Numbered from the stretch's first letter, positions 1 through 7,985 are shown. The stretch is 44,104 bases of DNA from a bacterium (GCA_022711315.1 JAKLFG010000017.1:1-44104), one strand, 5' to 3'. Numbers and translations: made by a program. The notes: generated from the letters alone by a model not told the origin.

Positions 1-611
1 GGAGCGGGCTTCGGGGCCGGCGCCGGTCTGGGCGGCTCGTAAGCGGGAGCCGGGGCCGGCTTGGGTTGCGGCGCCGGTTGTGGTTTCTCTACCTGGGGAG
101 CCGGTGCCGGTGCGGGAGCGGGGGTCGGGGCGATCACCGGTTGCGGCGTCGGAGCGGGAGCCGGCGTTTCGGCATACGGGGCCATGATCGGGTCCGGTGC
201 GGCGGGACTTTCCTGCGGAGCGATGGGCGAGAGCGCCTTGAGGGCCGCAACGGTCTTCTCGGCGTATTCTTTGCCTTTGGCCGCCATGTCGCGCGATCGC
301 TCGTGTTCGCTTTTCGCCTGCAGCTTGCGCGCGGCCGCTATGCACCCGTCGGTCATGTAGAAAAGATATATCGGGTCGCGGCGATCGCGGGCCTCGACGA
401 AGGTCGCCGCCTCGGGGCTCAGGGATCGGTTGCCGTACCGGTCGGTGAGGATGAGCCGGGTGTCCTGATAGGTGCGGGCCAGTTCCTCGAGCGCGATATC
501 GCGGGCCGCGTCGGCCTCTTTGACGGCCGATACCGACTGGATGGTGCCGCAGGACAAAAATGGGAGAACGGCCAACAAAAACAAAGACATCTTGATAACG
601 ATATCGTTCAT
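1..611 (-). CDS. Pro/Ala-rich lipoprotein, C-terminus outside window
   Basis: The reading frame is open from an ATG at 611 to the left edge (203 codons). The N-terminus is a lipoprotein signal: hydrophobic residues 8-20 followed by FLSC, so Cys21 would be lipidated. Residues 25-125 look helical and charged and contain a single further Cys. From about residue 130 the chain becomes a low-complexity Pro/Ala tract (repeats of PAPAPAP type), typical of linkers that span periplasm or peptidoglycan before a C-terminal domain, which here lies beyond the window. GAGGG lies about 6 bases before the ATG at 611, favouring it over the internal ATG at 590. A sigma70-like promoter sits at 641-669. An OmpA-like or other cell-wall-binding C-terminal domain is a guess only. 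The coding call is secure from frame and signal; function is unknown. Confidence 0.8.
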   Translation of the reverse strand, partial: MNDIVIKMSLFLLAVLPFLSCGTIQSVSAVKEADAARDIALEELARTYQDTRLILTDRYGNRSLSPEAATFVEARDRRDPIYLFYMTDGCIAAARKLQAKSEHERSRDMAAKGKEYAEKTVAALKALSPIAPQESPAAPDPIMAPYAETPAPAPTPQPVIAPTPAPAPAPAPQVEKPQPAPQPKPAPAPAYEPPRPAPAPKPA

Positions 612-640
612 GGCGCCCTCACAAGGAACCTCAGGGAACG

Positions 641-669
641 ACCCTATCAGAAAACGGGGGGTGAGTCAA
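641..669 (-). promoter_or_regulatory. sigma70-like promoter of the lipoprotein gene
   Basis: On the minus strand TTGACT (664-669) and TAGGGT (641-646) are separated by 17 bases. Transcription would start near 634, giving a leader of about 23 bases to the ATG at 611. It lies wholly between the stop of the ATPase gene (684) and the lipoprotein start. Confidence 0.5.
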
Positions 670-683
670 GTTTCCCTCCCCTG

Positions 684-3302
684 CTAAAAATTGATCCAGT
701 TCTTGTATTCGATGTGCGGTTGGACCCACGGTCGCGCCTCCAATCCCTGTTCCTCGAAGAAGAGGAAATAGGACTTCATGATAGCGAAGTCCATCCCTTG
801 CAGGGCCTGCGTGAACCCGTCCTGTACGAGCGGTTCCCATTCCTCGCCCAGCACCATCCGTATCTTGCCCAGCGAGAGCAGTATCTTCGCCTTGAAGTAG
901 GATATGTTGGTCGCTACGGCGAGGTCCATGGCGCTCTGGAGGAGTTGGAGCGCGTCGGGGTATTCTCGGAGCGCCGCGTGCACATCGGCGAGTTTGCAGG
1001 AGGCCCGCATGAAGATGATGGTCGCCGGATCTATGTCGCCGCCGGCGGTGTTGTCATCCTTGTTGCGTGAACGGATGTCCTCCATGATGCGGAAGGCGCG
1101 CGATGCGAATATCTTGGCGTCGGAGAAGTTGTTCGTCTTGAGGAGCAGGTCGCTCATCCGGTCGATGAGCGATATCTCGTCCTCGTAGCATCCCGCCCTG
1201 TGCAGTTGTTTGACGATCTCGACGATCTCGTGAAGGACGATCTTGTCGGTCTCGAGGAGCAGCAGTTCGCCCTGACTGATGAGTTGGATATGCAGGAGCC
1301 CCTCGTTCTTGGCGGTGTTCAGCATCGTCTGCCAGAACAGACGGGCCCACGAGGGATCGGAAAAGCCCCAGAGTTTCGCGTTCTTGAGTTCGAGATAGAG
1401 CGCGAACCGCTTATCCTCCTGATCCTTGCCGAACGACGAGAGGATGGATTGGTAACAGCGTTGCGCGAGTTCGAAAAACCCGAGTTTCTCCATGTAGATG
1501 GCGGAGGAATAGAGGAAGGAGTTGTATTTCCGCTCGGTAATGCCGCCGAGGTTGAGGTAACTCAGGAGCAACCAGTGGCGGTTGGCGTCGGGGATGTCGC
1601 TGACGGCCGCCAGACGACCGACGATGTCGCGGTAGAATTTGCGGTCATCCGGCTCTATCTTGAAACTCCGCTTGAGGATATGGACCACCGCGCGCGAGAT
1701 GAAGCGGCAGGCATCGTCGCCGACGATGACATACTCGCGTGACACGAGGGTGTCGATGTCGTTGTGCGATGAGCCGAGCAGGACCCCCAGTAGCGAAGAG
1801 GGGATGCGGTACAGGCCGAGCATCACGAGCCGGCGGAGCAGGGTCGCGGCCGCCGGCGGGAGATCGCGGTAGCGCATCAGCACCAGTTCTTCGGTGTCGT
1901 TCGGTATGACGAGGTCGTCGGGCAGTTTCTGGAACCGCCAACTGCCGCGCATGTCGAATATGAACCCGCGCCCCATGAGGAGTCGGAACAGTTCCTGTGT
2001 GTAGAGCGTATTATGCTGCGGGTTGTTGAGCACCTTCTCGATGTCGGCGGGCAGGCGCGGGGTCTTGAGGAACGCACGCACCGCCGCGAGCCGTTCCTCG
2101 TGCGGGGTGCCGGTGAAGTTGAAGCGGCAGTCGTAATCGACCAGTTCGATGACCTGCGCGCGCTGGTCGCAGACGAACAGCACGGTGAAGGGGATGAACG
2201 GGAACACCTTCTTGAGGTTGCGGAACAGCCGGAACGACCGCAGATTGACCTGCCCGGCGTTATCGACCACCCACAGGATCGGCTTGTTGCGCGCCGACCA
2301 ATAGCACATGAAGGCGAGCAGGTAGTCGAGATCGTTCTTGGGCAGTTTGACCTGCACCGGGGTGAAGTTGAGGCAGAGGAGCGCGGTCAGCGATTCCCGT
2401 TTGCCGGCGGGGAGGATATCGGAGAAATACTTGTCTATCTTGGCACGCACCTGCTGCTGGTCGACGGTCTTGATGTTGAGGACCGACCGGACGAGGTGAA
2501 TGAATATCGTATAGTCGAAATCGAACGGGTTGACGGTGCTGACGACGATGTTCGTGTCGTACAGCGGGTTCTGGGCGACGAACTGTTCCACCGCGGCGGT
2601 GAAGTGCCCCTTGCCGGTGCCGGCGGGCGCCTCGATCGTGAAAAAACCGCCGTTCGACACGGTGATGCGTTTGCCTATCGCCTCGAAGAGCGTCGGGATG
2701 ATCGGGTCGTGTATCTGCGCCGTAACGGCGTCTGCTATCTCCTGCAGCGAGGTGGGGTAGGTGTTGTGGGACAGATAGGGGTTCAGCGACCGTTCCGGTT
2801 CGTGGAAGGTTATCTCGCTCGCCTGCGGGGAGAGTTCGCCGGTGAGCGCCGGGTCATCCTCGTACTCGGGTGAGGCGTCGATCGGCGGTATGGTCTCGTT
2901 CGGGGGGCGGGTCGGCGGGGCGGCGGGGCGCTGTTCCTGCTCCGCTTCAGCCGCAAGCCGGCGGTTGAGCGACTCCTCCAGCGACCCCAGATCTATCTCG
3001 ATATCCTTGCCGTTCGTCGTCGGCTCGTCGGGGATGATTATCTCGGTCAGCGTGATGTGTTGCGGCCGTTCGGTGACGGATCTTTTCGGGGCGCTCTTGG
3101 CGTGTTTCGCCGGTGCCGGCGGAACGGTCTTGGCGGCGCCGGCGTAGCGGTCGGACAGTTTGCCGCCGCAGGCCATGCAGAAATTCGCATCGCCCTCATA
3201 CAGAAGCGCGCAGGAGGGGCAGGCCTTCGCGAGTTCGCGGTGGCAGGCGGCGCAGGACAGTTCGCCGTCCGGCACCGGTATCTGGCAGAAAAAACACTTC
3301 AT
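684..3302 (-). CDS. zinc-ribbon STAND-like ATPase with TPR-like C-terminus
   Basis: 872 residues. Residues 1-47 hold eight cysteines in four CxxC pairs (C3/C6, C17/C20, C28/C31, C42/C45), a double zinc ribbon. Residues 50-185 are Pro/acid-rich linker. A P-loop follows at about 225-232 (APAGTGKG), but the usual Ser/Thr after the Lys is Gly. A Walker B-like strand at 341-348 reads PILWVVDN. After a winged-helix-like middle part the last ~330 residues are helical with A/L/Y spacing typical of TPR units. The architecture resembles STAND regulators such as the MalT/AfsR type, in which the ATPase acts as a switch and TPRs bind a partner; no output domain is evident. It has its own promoter (3335-3363) and no clear Shine-Dalgarno. 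The cyclase at the right edge of the window is built on a similar ATPase-TPR plan. The exact function is unknown. Confidence 0.8.
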   Translation of the reverse strand: MKCFFCQIPVPDGELSCAACHRELAKACPSCALLYEGDANFCMACGGKLSDRYAGAAKTVPPAPAKHAKSAPKRSVTERPQHITLTEIIIPDEPTTNGKDIEIDLGSLEESLNRRLAAEAEQEQRPAAPPTRPPNETIPPIDASPEYEDDPALTGELSPQASEITFHEPERSLNPYLSHNTYPTSLQEIADAVTAQIHDPIIPTLFEAIGKRITVSNGGFFTIEAPAGTGKGHFTAAVEQFVAQNPLYDTNIVVSTVNPFDFDYTIFIHLVRSVLNIKTVDQQQVRAKIDKYFSDILPAGKRESLTALLCLNFTPVQVKLPKNDLDYLLAFMCYWSARNKPILWVVDNAGQVNLRSFRLFRNLKKVFPFIPFTVLFVCDQRAQVIELVDYDCRFNFTGTPHEERLAAVRAFLKTPRLPADIEKVLNNPQHNTLYTQELFRLLMGRGFIFDMRGSWRFQKLPDDLVIPNDTEELVLMRYRDLPPAAATLLRRLVMLGLYRIPSSLLGVLLGSSHNDIDTLVSREYVIVGDDACRFISRAVVHILKRSFKIEPDDRKFYRDIVGRLAAVSDIPDANRHWLLLSYLNLGGITERKYNSFLYSSAIYMEKLGFFELAQRCYQSILSSFGKDQEDKRFALYLELKNAKLWGFSDPSWARLFWQTMLNTAKNEGLLHIQLISQGELLLLETDKIVLHEIVEIVKQLHRAGCYEDEISLIDRMSDLLLKTNNFSDAKIFASRAFRIMEDIRSRNKDDNTAGGDIDPATIIFMRASCKLADVHAALREYPDALQLLQSAMDLAVATNISYFKAKILLSLGKIRMVLGEEWEPLVQDGFTQALQGMDFAIMKSYFLFFEEQGLEARPWVQPHIEYKNWINF

Positions 3303-3334
3303 ACACTACAAACAAGTGTTCAATACAGGGCGCG

Positions 3335-3363
3335 ATGGTATCGTTTAACGGACCGTTTGTCAA
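3335..3363 (-). promoter_or_regulatory. sigma70-like promoter with palindromic spacer
   Basis: Minus strand TTGACA (3358-3363) and TACCAT (3335-3340) lie 17 bases apart. The -35 overlaps the stop codon of the upstream gene (3360-3362). The spacer contains the perfect palindrome AACGGACCGTT (3347-3357), a possible operator. The transcript would start near 3328, 26 bases before the ATG. ACACT (3303-3307) and AGTGT (3315-3319) form a second small inverted repeat just before the start codon. Confidence 0.5.
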
Positions 3364-4046
3364 ATAATCATTTCCTCGCCGATGACCCACCAGCTTTCCA
3401 GTGTTTCCCGGCCGCTCCGGACGGTCCCGCCGACCGAACGGAACCACCCGCGTTCGAGGTCGAAGAAGGCGCGGAGCATGATGTGCAGTTCGGTGTGGTC
3501 GGGCAGGGTGCCGGCGCAGGCGACGGTGTATTCGAAGCCGTCCGCGGAGATATGTTCGGTGCGGTAGCGGCATGAGAGGCGACCGTCGCAGAAACTGCCG
3601 ATCCACCCCTTTCCGGCGTACACGGCGCCGGGCGGCAGGAGGAACAGCACCCGCCGTGCGTTCGCCGGATATAGCGGGCTCAGGTGCTGAGGGCACAGGT
3701 CCTCGAAGCCGTCGGTGGCGATGGAGATGTCGAACCGGTCGTGCGAGAGGAACGCGCTCAGGCGCGGGTCTATCTCACCCGTTATCAGGCCGGTGACGCG
3801 CAGCCGATCGTCGTGGCGCATGACCCGCTGGGAAAGGTGGTACCGGTTGCGCAGTTCGATGGTGCGGCCGTCGCCGTAACGCAGGGTGCCCGTTTCGGTC
3901 ACCGCGGTCTCGGACGCGCAGTCCTCGCAGAAAGAGGCGCGCACGCCGTACGATTCGCGGTACAGGAACACGGTAAGGGCCGCGACGGCCGTCAGGACGA
4001 TCGCAAGCGCGGTCCGGACGCCGACGCGGCGGTGCCACGACGCCAT
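3360..4046 (-). CDS. membrane-anchored hypothetical protein downstream of dnaB
   Basis: 228 residues. Residues 9-28 form one hydrophobic helix after a basic start (N-terminal anchor, or uncleaved signal), followed by a hydrophilic exported domain with several cysteines (a CEDC pair near residue 40, then single Cys residues near 118, 153, 160 and 176), which suggests disulfides in the periplasm. The domain looks beta-rich and I do not recognise its family. The ATG is preceded by GGAGGAGAGG at a good distance. It starts 25 bases after the dnaB stop on the same strand and probably ends the rpsF-dnaB transcript, though a link to replication is not implied. Coding is supported by codon pattern, ribosome site and spacing. 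Confidence 0.7.
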   Translation of the reverse strand: MASWHRRVGVRTALAIVLTAVAALTVFLYRESYGVRASFCEDCASETAVTETGTLRYGDGRTIELRNRYHLSQRVMRHDDRLRVTGLITGEIDPRLSAFLSHDRFDISIATDGFEDLCPQHLSPLYPANARRVLFLLPPGAVYAGKGWIGSFCDGRLSCRYRTEHISADGFEYTVACAGTLPDHTELHIMLRAFFDLERGWFRSVGGTVRSGRETLESWWVIGEEMII

Positions 4047-4071
4047 ATCCTCTCCTCCGGGGGAACGAGGA

Positions 4072-5415
4072 TCAGTTCTCTTCTTCCATCGTTTCGTCTA
4101 TGGGAGCGAACTTGGTGTAGTGGGGCAGGAACCGGAGTTTGACCTCTCCCTGCTGACCGTTGCGGTTCTTCTTGACGAGTATCGAGGTGAGGTCGCGTTG
4201 CGATTCCTTGCCGATGTTGCGGTGTATGAAGATGACGACATCGGCGTCCTGCTCGATCGCGCCGCTGTCGCGCAGGTCGGAGAGCATCGGGACCCCCTCC
4301 TTGCGCTCCTCTATCTTGCGGCTCAACTGGGCGAGCGTGATGACCGGGATGCCGATATCCTTCGCGAACAGTTTGATGTTGTGCGATATGTGTTCGATCT
4401 CGCGGACCTTGTCCGGTGTCTTGTCGTACGAAGGGTCGTGCATGAGTTGGATGTAGTCGATGAACACGGCGTCGAGTTTCCCTGCCTCGACCCGTATCTT
4501 CTTGGCCTTCGAACGGACATCGGCCATGGTGAGATAGGACGATTCGTCGATGTAGAAGGGGAGTTTTGAAAGGGTGTCCACCTCGCGCCAGAGCCGTTCG
4601 TACTCGTCCTCCTCTATCTTGCCGGTGGTGAAGTTCTTGGCGTTGATGAGGCATTCCTGCGATATGATGCGCCGCACGAGTTGTGAGGAAGGCATCTCGA
4701 TGGTGAAGAAGAGCACCGTCGCCCCCTGCCGGGCCATCGAGGCCGCCATGTTGAGGGCGAAACTGGTCTTGCCCATGCCGGGCCGCCCCGCGACGACGAC
4801 CATCTCGCCCGGCTTGAACCCGGTGGTGAGGTTGTCGAGTTGCGGGTAGCCCGAGGTGATGCCCTGCAGTATCGCGCCGTGCTTGACGCGCTGGTCGAGC
4901 GCACCGAGTTCCTCGTCGATGAGTTTGTCGAGTTTGACGACCGACCGGGCGTTGCGCTTGATGCTCAGTTGGATGAGTTCGTTCGTGGTCAGGTTGACGA
5001 TGAAGTCGAAATCACGCTCCTGCCGATAGGAAAGCGACGCGTTGTCCTCGCAGATCTTGATGAGTTGGCGGTGCAGCGACTTGTCGGCGACGATGCCGGC
5101 GTGGTCCTTGAGCGCCGCCTCGGCGGTGAGTTGCGCCGACTCCATCAGGTCGGAAAGGAACGGGATGCCGCCGACGAACTCGAGTTCGCCCCGCTTGGTC
5201 AGTTCGTCGCTGACGGTCACCAGATCGGGGGTGCGCCCCGACCGGAACACATCCTGAATGGCGCGGAATATGTTCTGGTGGCGCGTCTCCCAGAAATCGG
5301 CGGGGATGAGCCCGTGCTCCTCCACGGTGCCGTAGAGCCCGCCCTTCAGGAGCAGGCAGCCGAGCAACGAGGATTCGGCCTCGAGATTGTGAGGGAGCGT
5401 GATGAGTTGCTTCAT
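4072..5415 (-). CDS. dnaB: replicative DNA helicase DnaB
   Basis: 447 residues, close to the family length. DnaB is the hexameric 5'-3' helicase that unwinds the replication fork and binds primase. The N-terminal domain begins with LPHNLEAESSLLG and is followed by the RecA-like core: Walker A GRPGMGKTSFAL near residue 201, Walker B VFIDYIQL near 305, and the conserved stretch TLAQLSRKIEER...LSDLRDSGAIEQDAD near 355-385. No intein or insertion is visible. The start chosen is ATG at 5415, which overlaps the rplI stop as ATGA; an upstream in-frame extension to 5499 is a low-complexity artefact inside rplI. Placement after rpsF-rpsR-rplI is the common bacterial arrangement. Confidence 0.98.
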   Translation of the reverse strand: MKQLITLPHNLEAESSLLGCLLLKGGLYGTVEEHGLIPADFWETRHQNIFRAIQDVFRSGRTPDLVTVSDELTKRGELEFVGGIPFLSDLMESAQLTAEAALKDHAGIVADKSLHRQLIKICEDNASLSYRQERDFDFIVNLTTNELIQLSIKRNARSVVKLDKLIDEELGALDQRVKHGAILQGITSGYPQLDNLTTGFKPGEMVVVAGRPGMGKTSFALNMAASMARQGATVLFFTIEMPSSQLVRRIISQECLINAKNFTTGKIEEDEYERLWREVDTLSKLPFYIDESSYLTMADVRSKAKKIRVEAGKLDAVFIDYIQLMHDPSYDKTPDKVREIEHISHNIKLFAKDIGIPVITLAQLSRKIEERKEGVPMLSDLRDSGAIEQDADVVIFIHRNIGKESQRDLTSILVKKNRNGQQGEVKLRFLPHYTKFAPIDETMEEEN

Positions 5416-5924
5416 TCGGTCGCGGTCTTGTCCCCGGTCGCGGTCTCGGGGGCCGGCTCGGCCTCGGGCGCCGCGTCCTCCTCCAGAGCGACCACCCACA
5501 GTTTCACCTTGCCCTTGAGTTCGCGGAACAGTTTCACCTCGACCTCGTACACGCCGCTCTTCTTTATCGGGCCGTCGAGGATGATGTGGCGGTGATCTAT
5601 CTCATAGCCCTTCTCCTTGAGCGCGTCGGCTATCTCGCGGGTGGTGACCGACCCGAAGAGTTTGCCCTCTTCGCCGACCTTCTTGGCGATGCTGATGTCG
5701 ACCGCGGCGATCTTCTCGCCGAGTTCGCGCGCCTTGCCGTACTCGCCGTCTATCTTTTTCTGTATCATGCGGCGGTTGAACTCGAGTTCCTTGATGTTCT
5801 TCTCGTTGGCCGGCAGCGCGAAGCCCTGCGGGACGAGATAGTTGCGACCGTACCCGTCCTTCACCCGCACGACATCGCCGGCGTTGCCGAGTTTGTCGAT
5901 GTCCTTGGTAAGAATGATCTTCAT
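5412..5924 (-). CDS. rplI: 50S ribosomal protein L9
   Basis: 170 residues. The N-terminal L9 signature is complete (MKIILTKDIDKLGNAGDVV, then GYGRNYLVPQGFA), followed by the long connecting helix and the C-terminal domain with the GKLFGSVT motif near residue 88. L9 binds 23S rRNA near the L1 stalk and supports reading-frame maintenance. The usual length is about 150; here about 20 extra residues form an acidic Ala/Pro/Glu/Thr tail of low complexity. It lies 10 bases after rpsR and its TGA overlaps the dnaB ATG, so dnaB translation is probably coupled. Confidence 0.97.
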   Translation of the reverse strand: MKIILTKDIDKLGNAGDVVRVKDGYGRNYLVPQGFALPANEKNIKELEFNRRMIQKKIDGEYGKARELGEKIAAVDISIAKKVGEEGKLFGSVTTREIADALKEKGYEIDHRHIILDGPIKKSGVYEVEVKLFRELKGKVKLWVVALEEDAAPEAEPAPETATGDKTATE

Positions 5925-5934
5925 GGCGTCCTCC

Positions 5935-6159
5935 CTAGCGTCCGGTCACGGTGTAGGGCAGCAGGGCGATGGTGCGCGACTTCTTTATCTCGCGGGCCAC
6001 ATCGCGCTGGTGTTTCGCGCAGATGCCGCTGATGCGGCGCGGGATGATCTTGCCGCGCTCGGTGATGTAGTTCAGCAGGACCTCGGGGTGCTTGTAATCT
6101 ATCGGTATCTCCGCGTTCGCGCAGAAACGGCAGACCTTTCTTCTCCGGTAAGTGACCAT
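5935..6159 (-). CDS. rpsR: 30S ribosomal protein S18
   Basis: 74 residues, the normal S18 length. The conserved core is present: KVCRFC near the N-terminus, [19 protein letters not shown], then the hallmark [21 protein letters not shown]18 forms a heterodimer with S6 on the 30S platform. CRFC together with the later Cys could be the zinc-ligand form of the protein. It starts 16 bases after the rpsF stop. In many bacteria ssb sits between rpsF and rpsR; it is absent here. Confidence 0.97.
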   Translation of the reverse strand: MVTYRRRKVCRFCANAEIPIDYKHPEVLLNYITERGKIIPRRISGICAKHQRDVAREIKKSRTIALLPYTVTGR

Positions 6160-6175
6160 GGGTTTCTCCTTTTAT

Positions 6176-6697
6176 TTACAGTTCAATGTTCTCTTCTTCG
6201 ACATCCTGCGACTTCTTCAGACTGCTCTGAAGTTTCGCGTTGTATTCGCGGTTCTCGTCGACCGGCGGTTCGACCGGGGCGACGGGCGCCGCGGGCCGTT
6301 CGGTCCGTTCGGGCCGGTCCTCGTGGGCGGGTCGCCATTCGGGCATGCGGTCGCCGAGGATCGACACGCCCTTGGCGTTCGCGCGCAACTGTTCGGGGTC
6401 GGTCTCGTCGTTGTGACGGGCCGACATGAACTTGAGCACATGCTCCCAGTTGTTGAAGTTACGCTCGAGTTCGGCGACGAGCGCGCCGGTGCCCACATAG
6501 TCGAAATAGACATAGTGGCCTTTCATGCTTTTCTTGATCTCGTAGGCGAGTTTCTTCTCTCCCCACGACTGGAACGACACGATCTTGCCGTTCATCCCCT
6601 CGACGATGCCGTTGACGCGGTCGGCGAACTGCCTGACCGCCTCCGAGCCGCCCTCGGGCTTGAGGATGACGGTGGACTCGAAATGCTTCTCTTTCAT
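6176..6697 (-). CDS. rpsF: 30S ribosomal protein S6
   Basis: 173 residues. Residues 1-95 are the S6 fold: FESTVILKPEG, then GKIVSFQSWGEKKLAYEIKK and the GHYVYFDYVGTG strand. S6 binds the 16S rRNA platform with S18. Beyond the core the protein carries about 70 additional residues rich in Pro, Arg and Glu, ending in an acidic stretch, longer than the 95-135 residues usual for the family. The start has a strong AAGGAGG site. It is the first gene of the rpsF-rpsR-rplI-dnaB operon, with a promoter at 6782-6809 and a structured leader at 6735-6764. Confidence 0.97.
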   Translation of the reverse strand: MKEKHFESTVILKPEGGSEAVRQFADRVNGIVEGMNGKIVSFQSWGEKKLAYEIKKSMKGHYVYFDYVGTGALVAELERNFNNWEHVLKFMSARHNDETDPEQLRANAKGVSILGDRMPEWRPAHEDRPERTERPAAPVAPVEPPVDENREYNAKLQSSLKKSQDVEEENIEL

Positions 6698-6734
6698 GGT
6701 TCCTCCTTACGGGTGTAAAGTCCAATTCCTTTAA

Positions 6735-6764
6735 TTGAACAAGGAGAACGCTCCGGTTGTTCAA
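6735..6764 (-). promoter_or_regulatory. putative S6:S18-binding leader hairpin of rpsF
   Basis: In the minus-strand leader an 8-bp perfect stem (TTGAACAA at 6757-6764 with TTGTTCAA at 6735-6742) encloses CCG followed by a short GAG-CGTT-CTC hairpin and one C. A bulged CCG beside a short apical hairpin is the hallmark of the rpsF leader bound by the S6:S18 complex in many bacteria, mimicking its 16S rRNA site. It lies about 11 bases after the predicted start of transcription and 37 bases before the rpsF ATG. The base pairing is seen directly; the regulatory role is inferred from the known motif. Confidence 0.7.
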
Positions 6765-6781
6765 CGAGCGAAAACGGACGG

Positions 6782-6809
6782 AATATAGTCAGAACGGGCC
6801 GGTTGGCAA
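6782..6809 (-). promoter_or_regulatory. promoter of the rpsF-rpsR-rplI-dnaB operon
   Basis: Minus strand TTGCCA (6804-6809), 16-base spacer, TATATT (6782-6787). Predicted start of transcription near 6775 gives a 78-base leader that contains the CCG-bulge hairpin. It faces away from the pdxJ promoter in the same 242-base intergenic region. Confidence 0.55.
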
Positions 6810-6872
6810 GATTTTTTATCGCCTTGCGCCGGGCCGGGGATGTCGCGCCTACCGGAAAGGGTTGAAAAATGT

Positions 6873-6900
6873 TTGCCTTTTGAGCGGGGCGCATTAACAT
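6873..6900 (+). promoter_or_regulatory. possible promoter of the pdxJ operon
   Basis: TTGCCT (6873-6878), 16-base spacer, TAACAT (6895-6900). The start of transcription would be near 6907, about 33 bases before the pdxJ ATG at 6940. The elements are only partial matches to consensus, so this is moderate evidence. Confidence 0.4.
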
Positions 6901-6939
6901 CGTCCCGTTATTTCCGGCTGACGATGCGAGGTGACGGTC

Positions 6940-7659
6940 ATGCACAAACTGGGGGTCAATATCGATCATGTCGCGACACTGCGGCAGGCGCGCGGCACCC
7001 GCTACCCCGACCCGGTGTTCGCGGCGCTTATCGCCGAGCAGGCGGGGGCGTCCAACATCACGCTCCATGTTCGCGAGGACCGGCGCCACGCGCAGGAACG
7101 GGATCTCGAACTGATAAAGAAGAGCGTCTCGATAAAGGTCAATCTCGAGATGGCGCCGACCGCCGATCTCAAGGCGATCGCCCTGCGCCACCGCCCCGAC
7201 AGTTGCACGCTCGTCCCCGAAAAGCGGCACGAACTCACCACCGAGGGGGGGATGGATCTCCTGTCGGACGCCTACCCCGGGCTCAAGACCTACATCGCCG
7301 AACTCAAAAAGGCGGGCATCGTCGTGAGTCTGTTCATCGATCCCGACGAGAAACAGGTCACCGCGGCGTGCAAACTGGGGGCGCGGGCGGTCGAGTTCAA
7401 CAGCGGCCGTTACGCCGAGTCGAAAAACGACAAAGAGGCGGCGCGCGAGATAGAGCGCATCCGTCAGGCGACGGTGTACGCGCTTTCCAACGATCTGACG
7501 GCCCATGTCGGCCACGGGCTCCATTACCACAATGTCCGGCCGCTCGTCGAGATGCAACTGCTCGAGGAGTTCAACATCGGCCACGCCATCGTCGCCCGCG
7601 CCGTCATGGTCGGGTTCGAACAGGCGGTCAAGGACATGCTCGCCCTGCTCCGGCCATGA
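6940..7659 (+). CDS. pdxJ: pyridoxine 5'-phosphate synthase PdxJ
   Basis: 239 residues, the normal length. PdxJ condenses 3-amino-2-oxopropyl phosphate (from PdxA) with 1-deoxyxylulose 5-phosphate to give pyridoxine 5'-phosphate in the DXP-dependent B6 pathway. The signatures are clear: LGVNIDHVATLRQARGT at the N-terminus, HVREDRRHAQERDL near 49-62, VPEKRHELTTEGG near 98, and the GHGLHYHNV loop near 192. The start is ATG at 6940: GAGGTGA lies seven bases upstream. The GTG at 6931 is in frame but is part of that ribosome site. The stop overlaps acpS as ATGA. The pdxJ-acpS pairing is common in Gram-negative genomes. Confidence 0.97.
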   Translation: MHKLGVNIDHVATLRQARGTRYPDPVFAALIAEQAGASNITLHVREDRRHAQERDLELIKKSVSIKVNLEMAPTADLKAIALRHRPDSCTLVPEKRHELTTEGGMDLLSDAYPGLKTYIAELKKAGIVVSLFIDPDEKQVTAACKLGARAVEFNSGRYAESKNDKEAAREIERIRQATVYALSNDLTAHVGHGLHYHNVRPLVEMQLLEEFNIGHAIVARAVMVGFEQAVKDMLALLRP

Positions 7660-7985
7660 TACGCGGCATCGGCATAGACATCGAGAGCGTCGAGCGGTTC
7701 CGCGCCGCGGAGCCGGGCCTGCTCGACCGGGTGCTGTCGCCCGACGACCGCGCCTATGTGGAGAAGTTCGCCGACCCCGCGCCGCACATCGCCGGCATCT
7801 GGGCCGCCAAGGAGGCGCTCGTCAAGGCGCTCGGCCGCAAGGACCTCCGGTTCGACGCGGTGTCGGTGCGGCACGAGGCGACCGGCAGGCCCTATCTTTC
7901 CTACACCCCCGACGAGGGGACGCTCCATCTTTCGATATCGCACGGCGGCGGTCAGGCGGTCGCGGTGGTCGTCTGGGACGCCTGA
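7656..7985 (+). CDS. acpS: holo-[acyl-carrier-protein] synthase AcpS
   Basis: 109 residues, slightly short for the family (about 120-130). AcpS transfers 4'-phosphopantetheine from CoA to the serine of acyl carrier protein. The two signature motifs are present: GIGIDIESVERF at residues 4-15, with the metal-binding Asp, and the WAAKEALVKALG helix near 49-60, with the catalytic Glu/Lys region. The C-terminal strands (LHLSISHGGG) are also typical. The ATG overlaps the pdxJ TGA by ATGA, so translation is coupled. ArgS follows 19 bases downstream. Confidence 0.95.
   Translation: MIRGIGIDIESVERFRAAEPGLLDRVLSPDDRAYVEKFADPAPHIAGIWAAKEALVKALGRKDLRFDAVSVRHEATGRPYLSYTPDEGTLHLSISHGGGQAVAVVVWDA

Noticed and set aside
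66..1070. 334-codon open frame on the plus strand across the left lipoprotein and the ATPase gene
   Set aside because: It is antisense to two genes with clear signal and domain motifs; its product is low-complexity Arg/Gly/Glu, as expected from GC-rich antisense frames.
5416..5499. 28-residue N-terminal extension of DnaB
   Set aside because: Low-complexity Gly/Arg/Asp sequence translated from rplI in another frame; the ATG overlapping the rplI stop gives a normal DnaB N-terminus.
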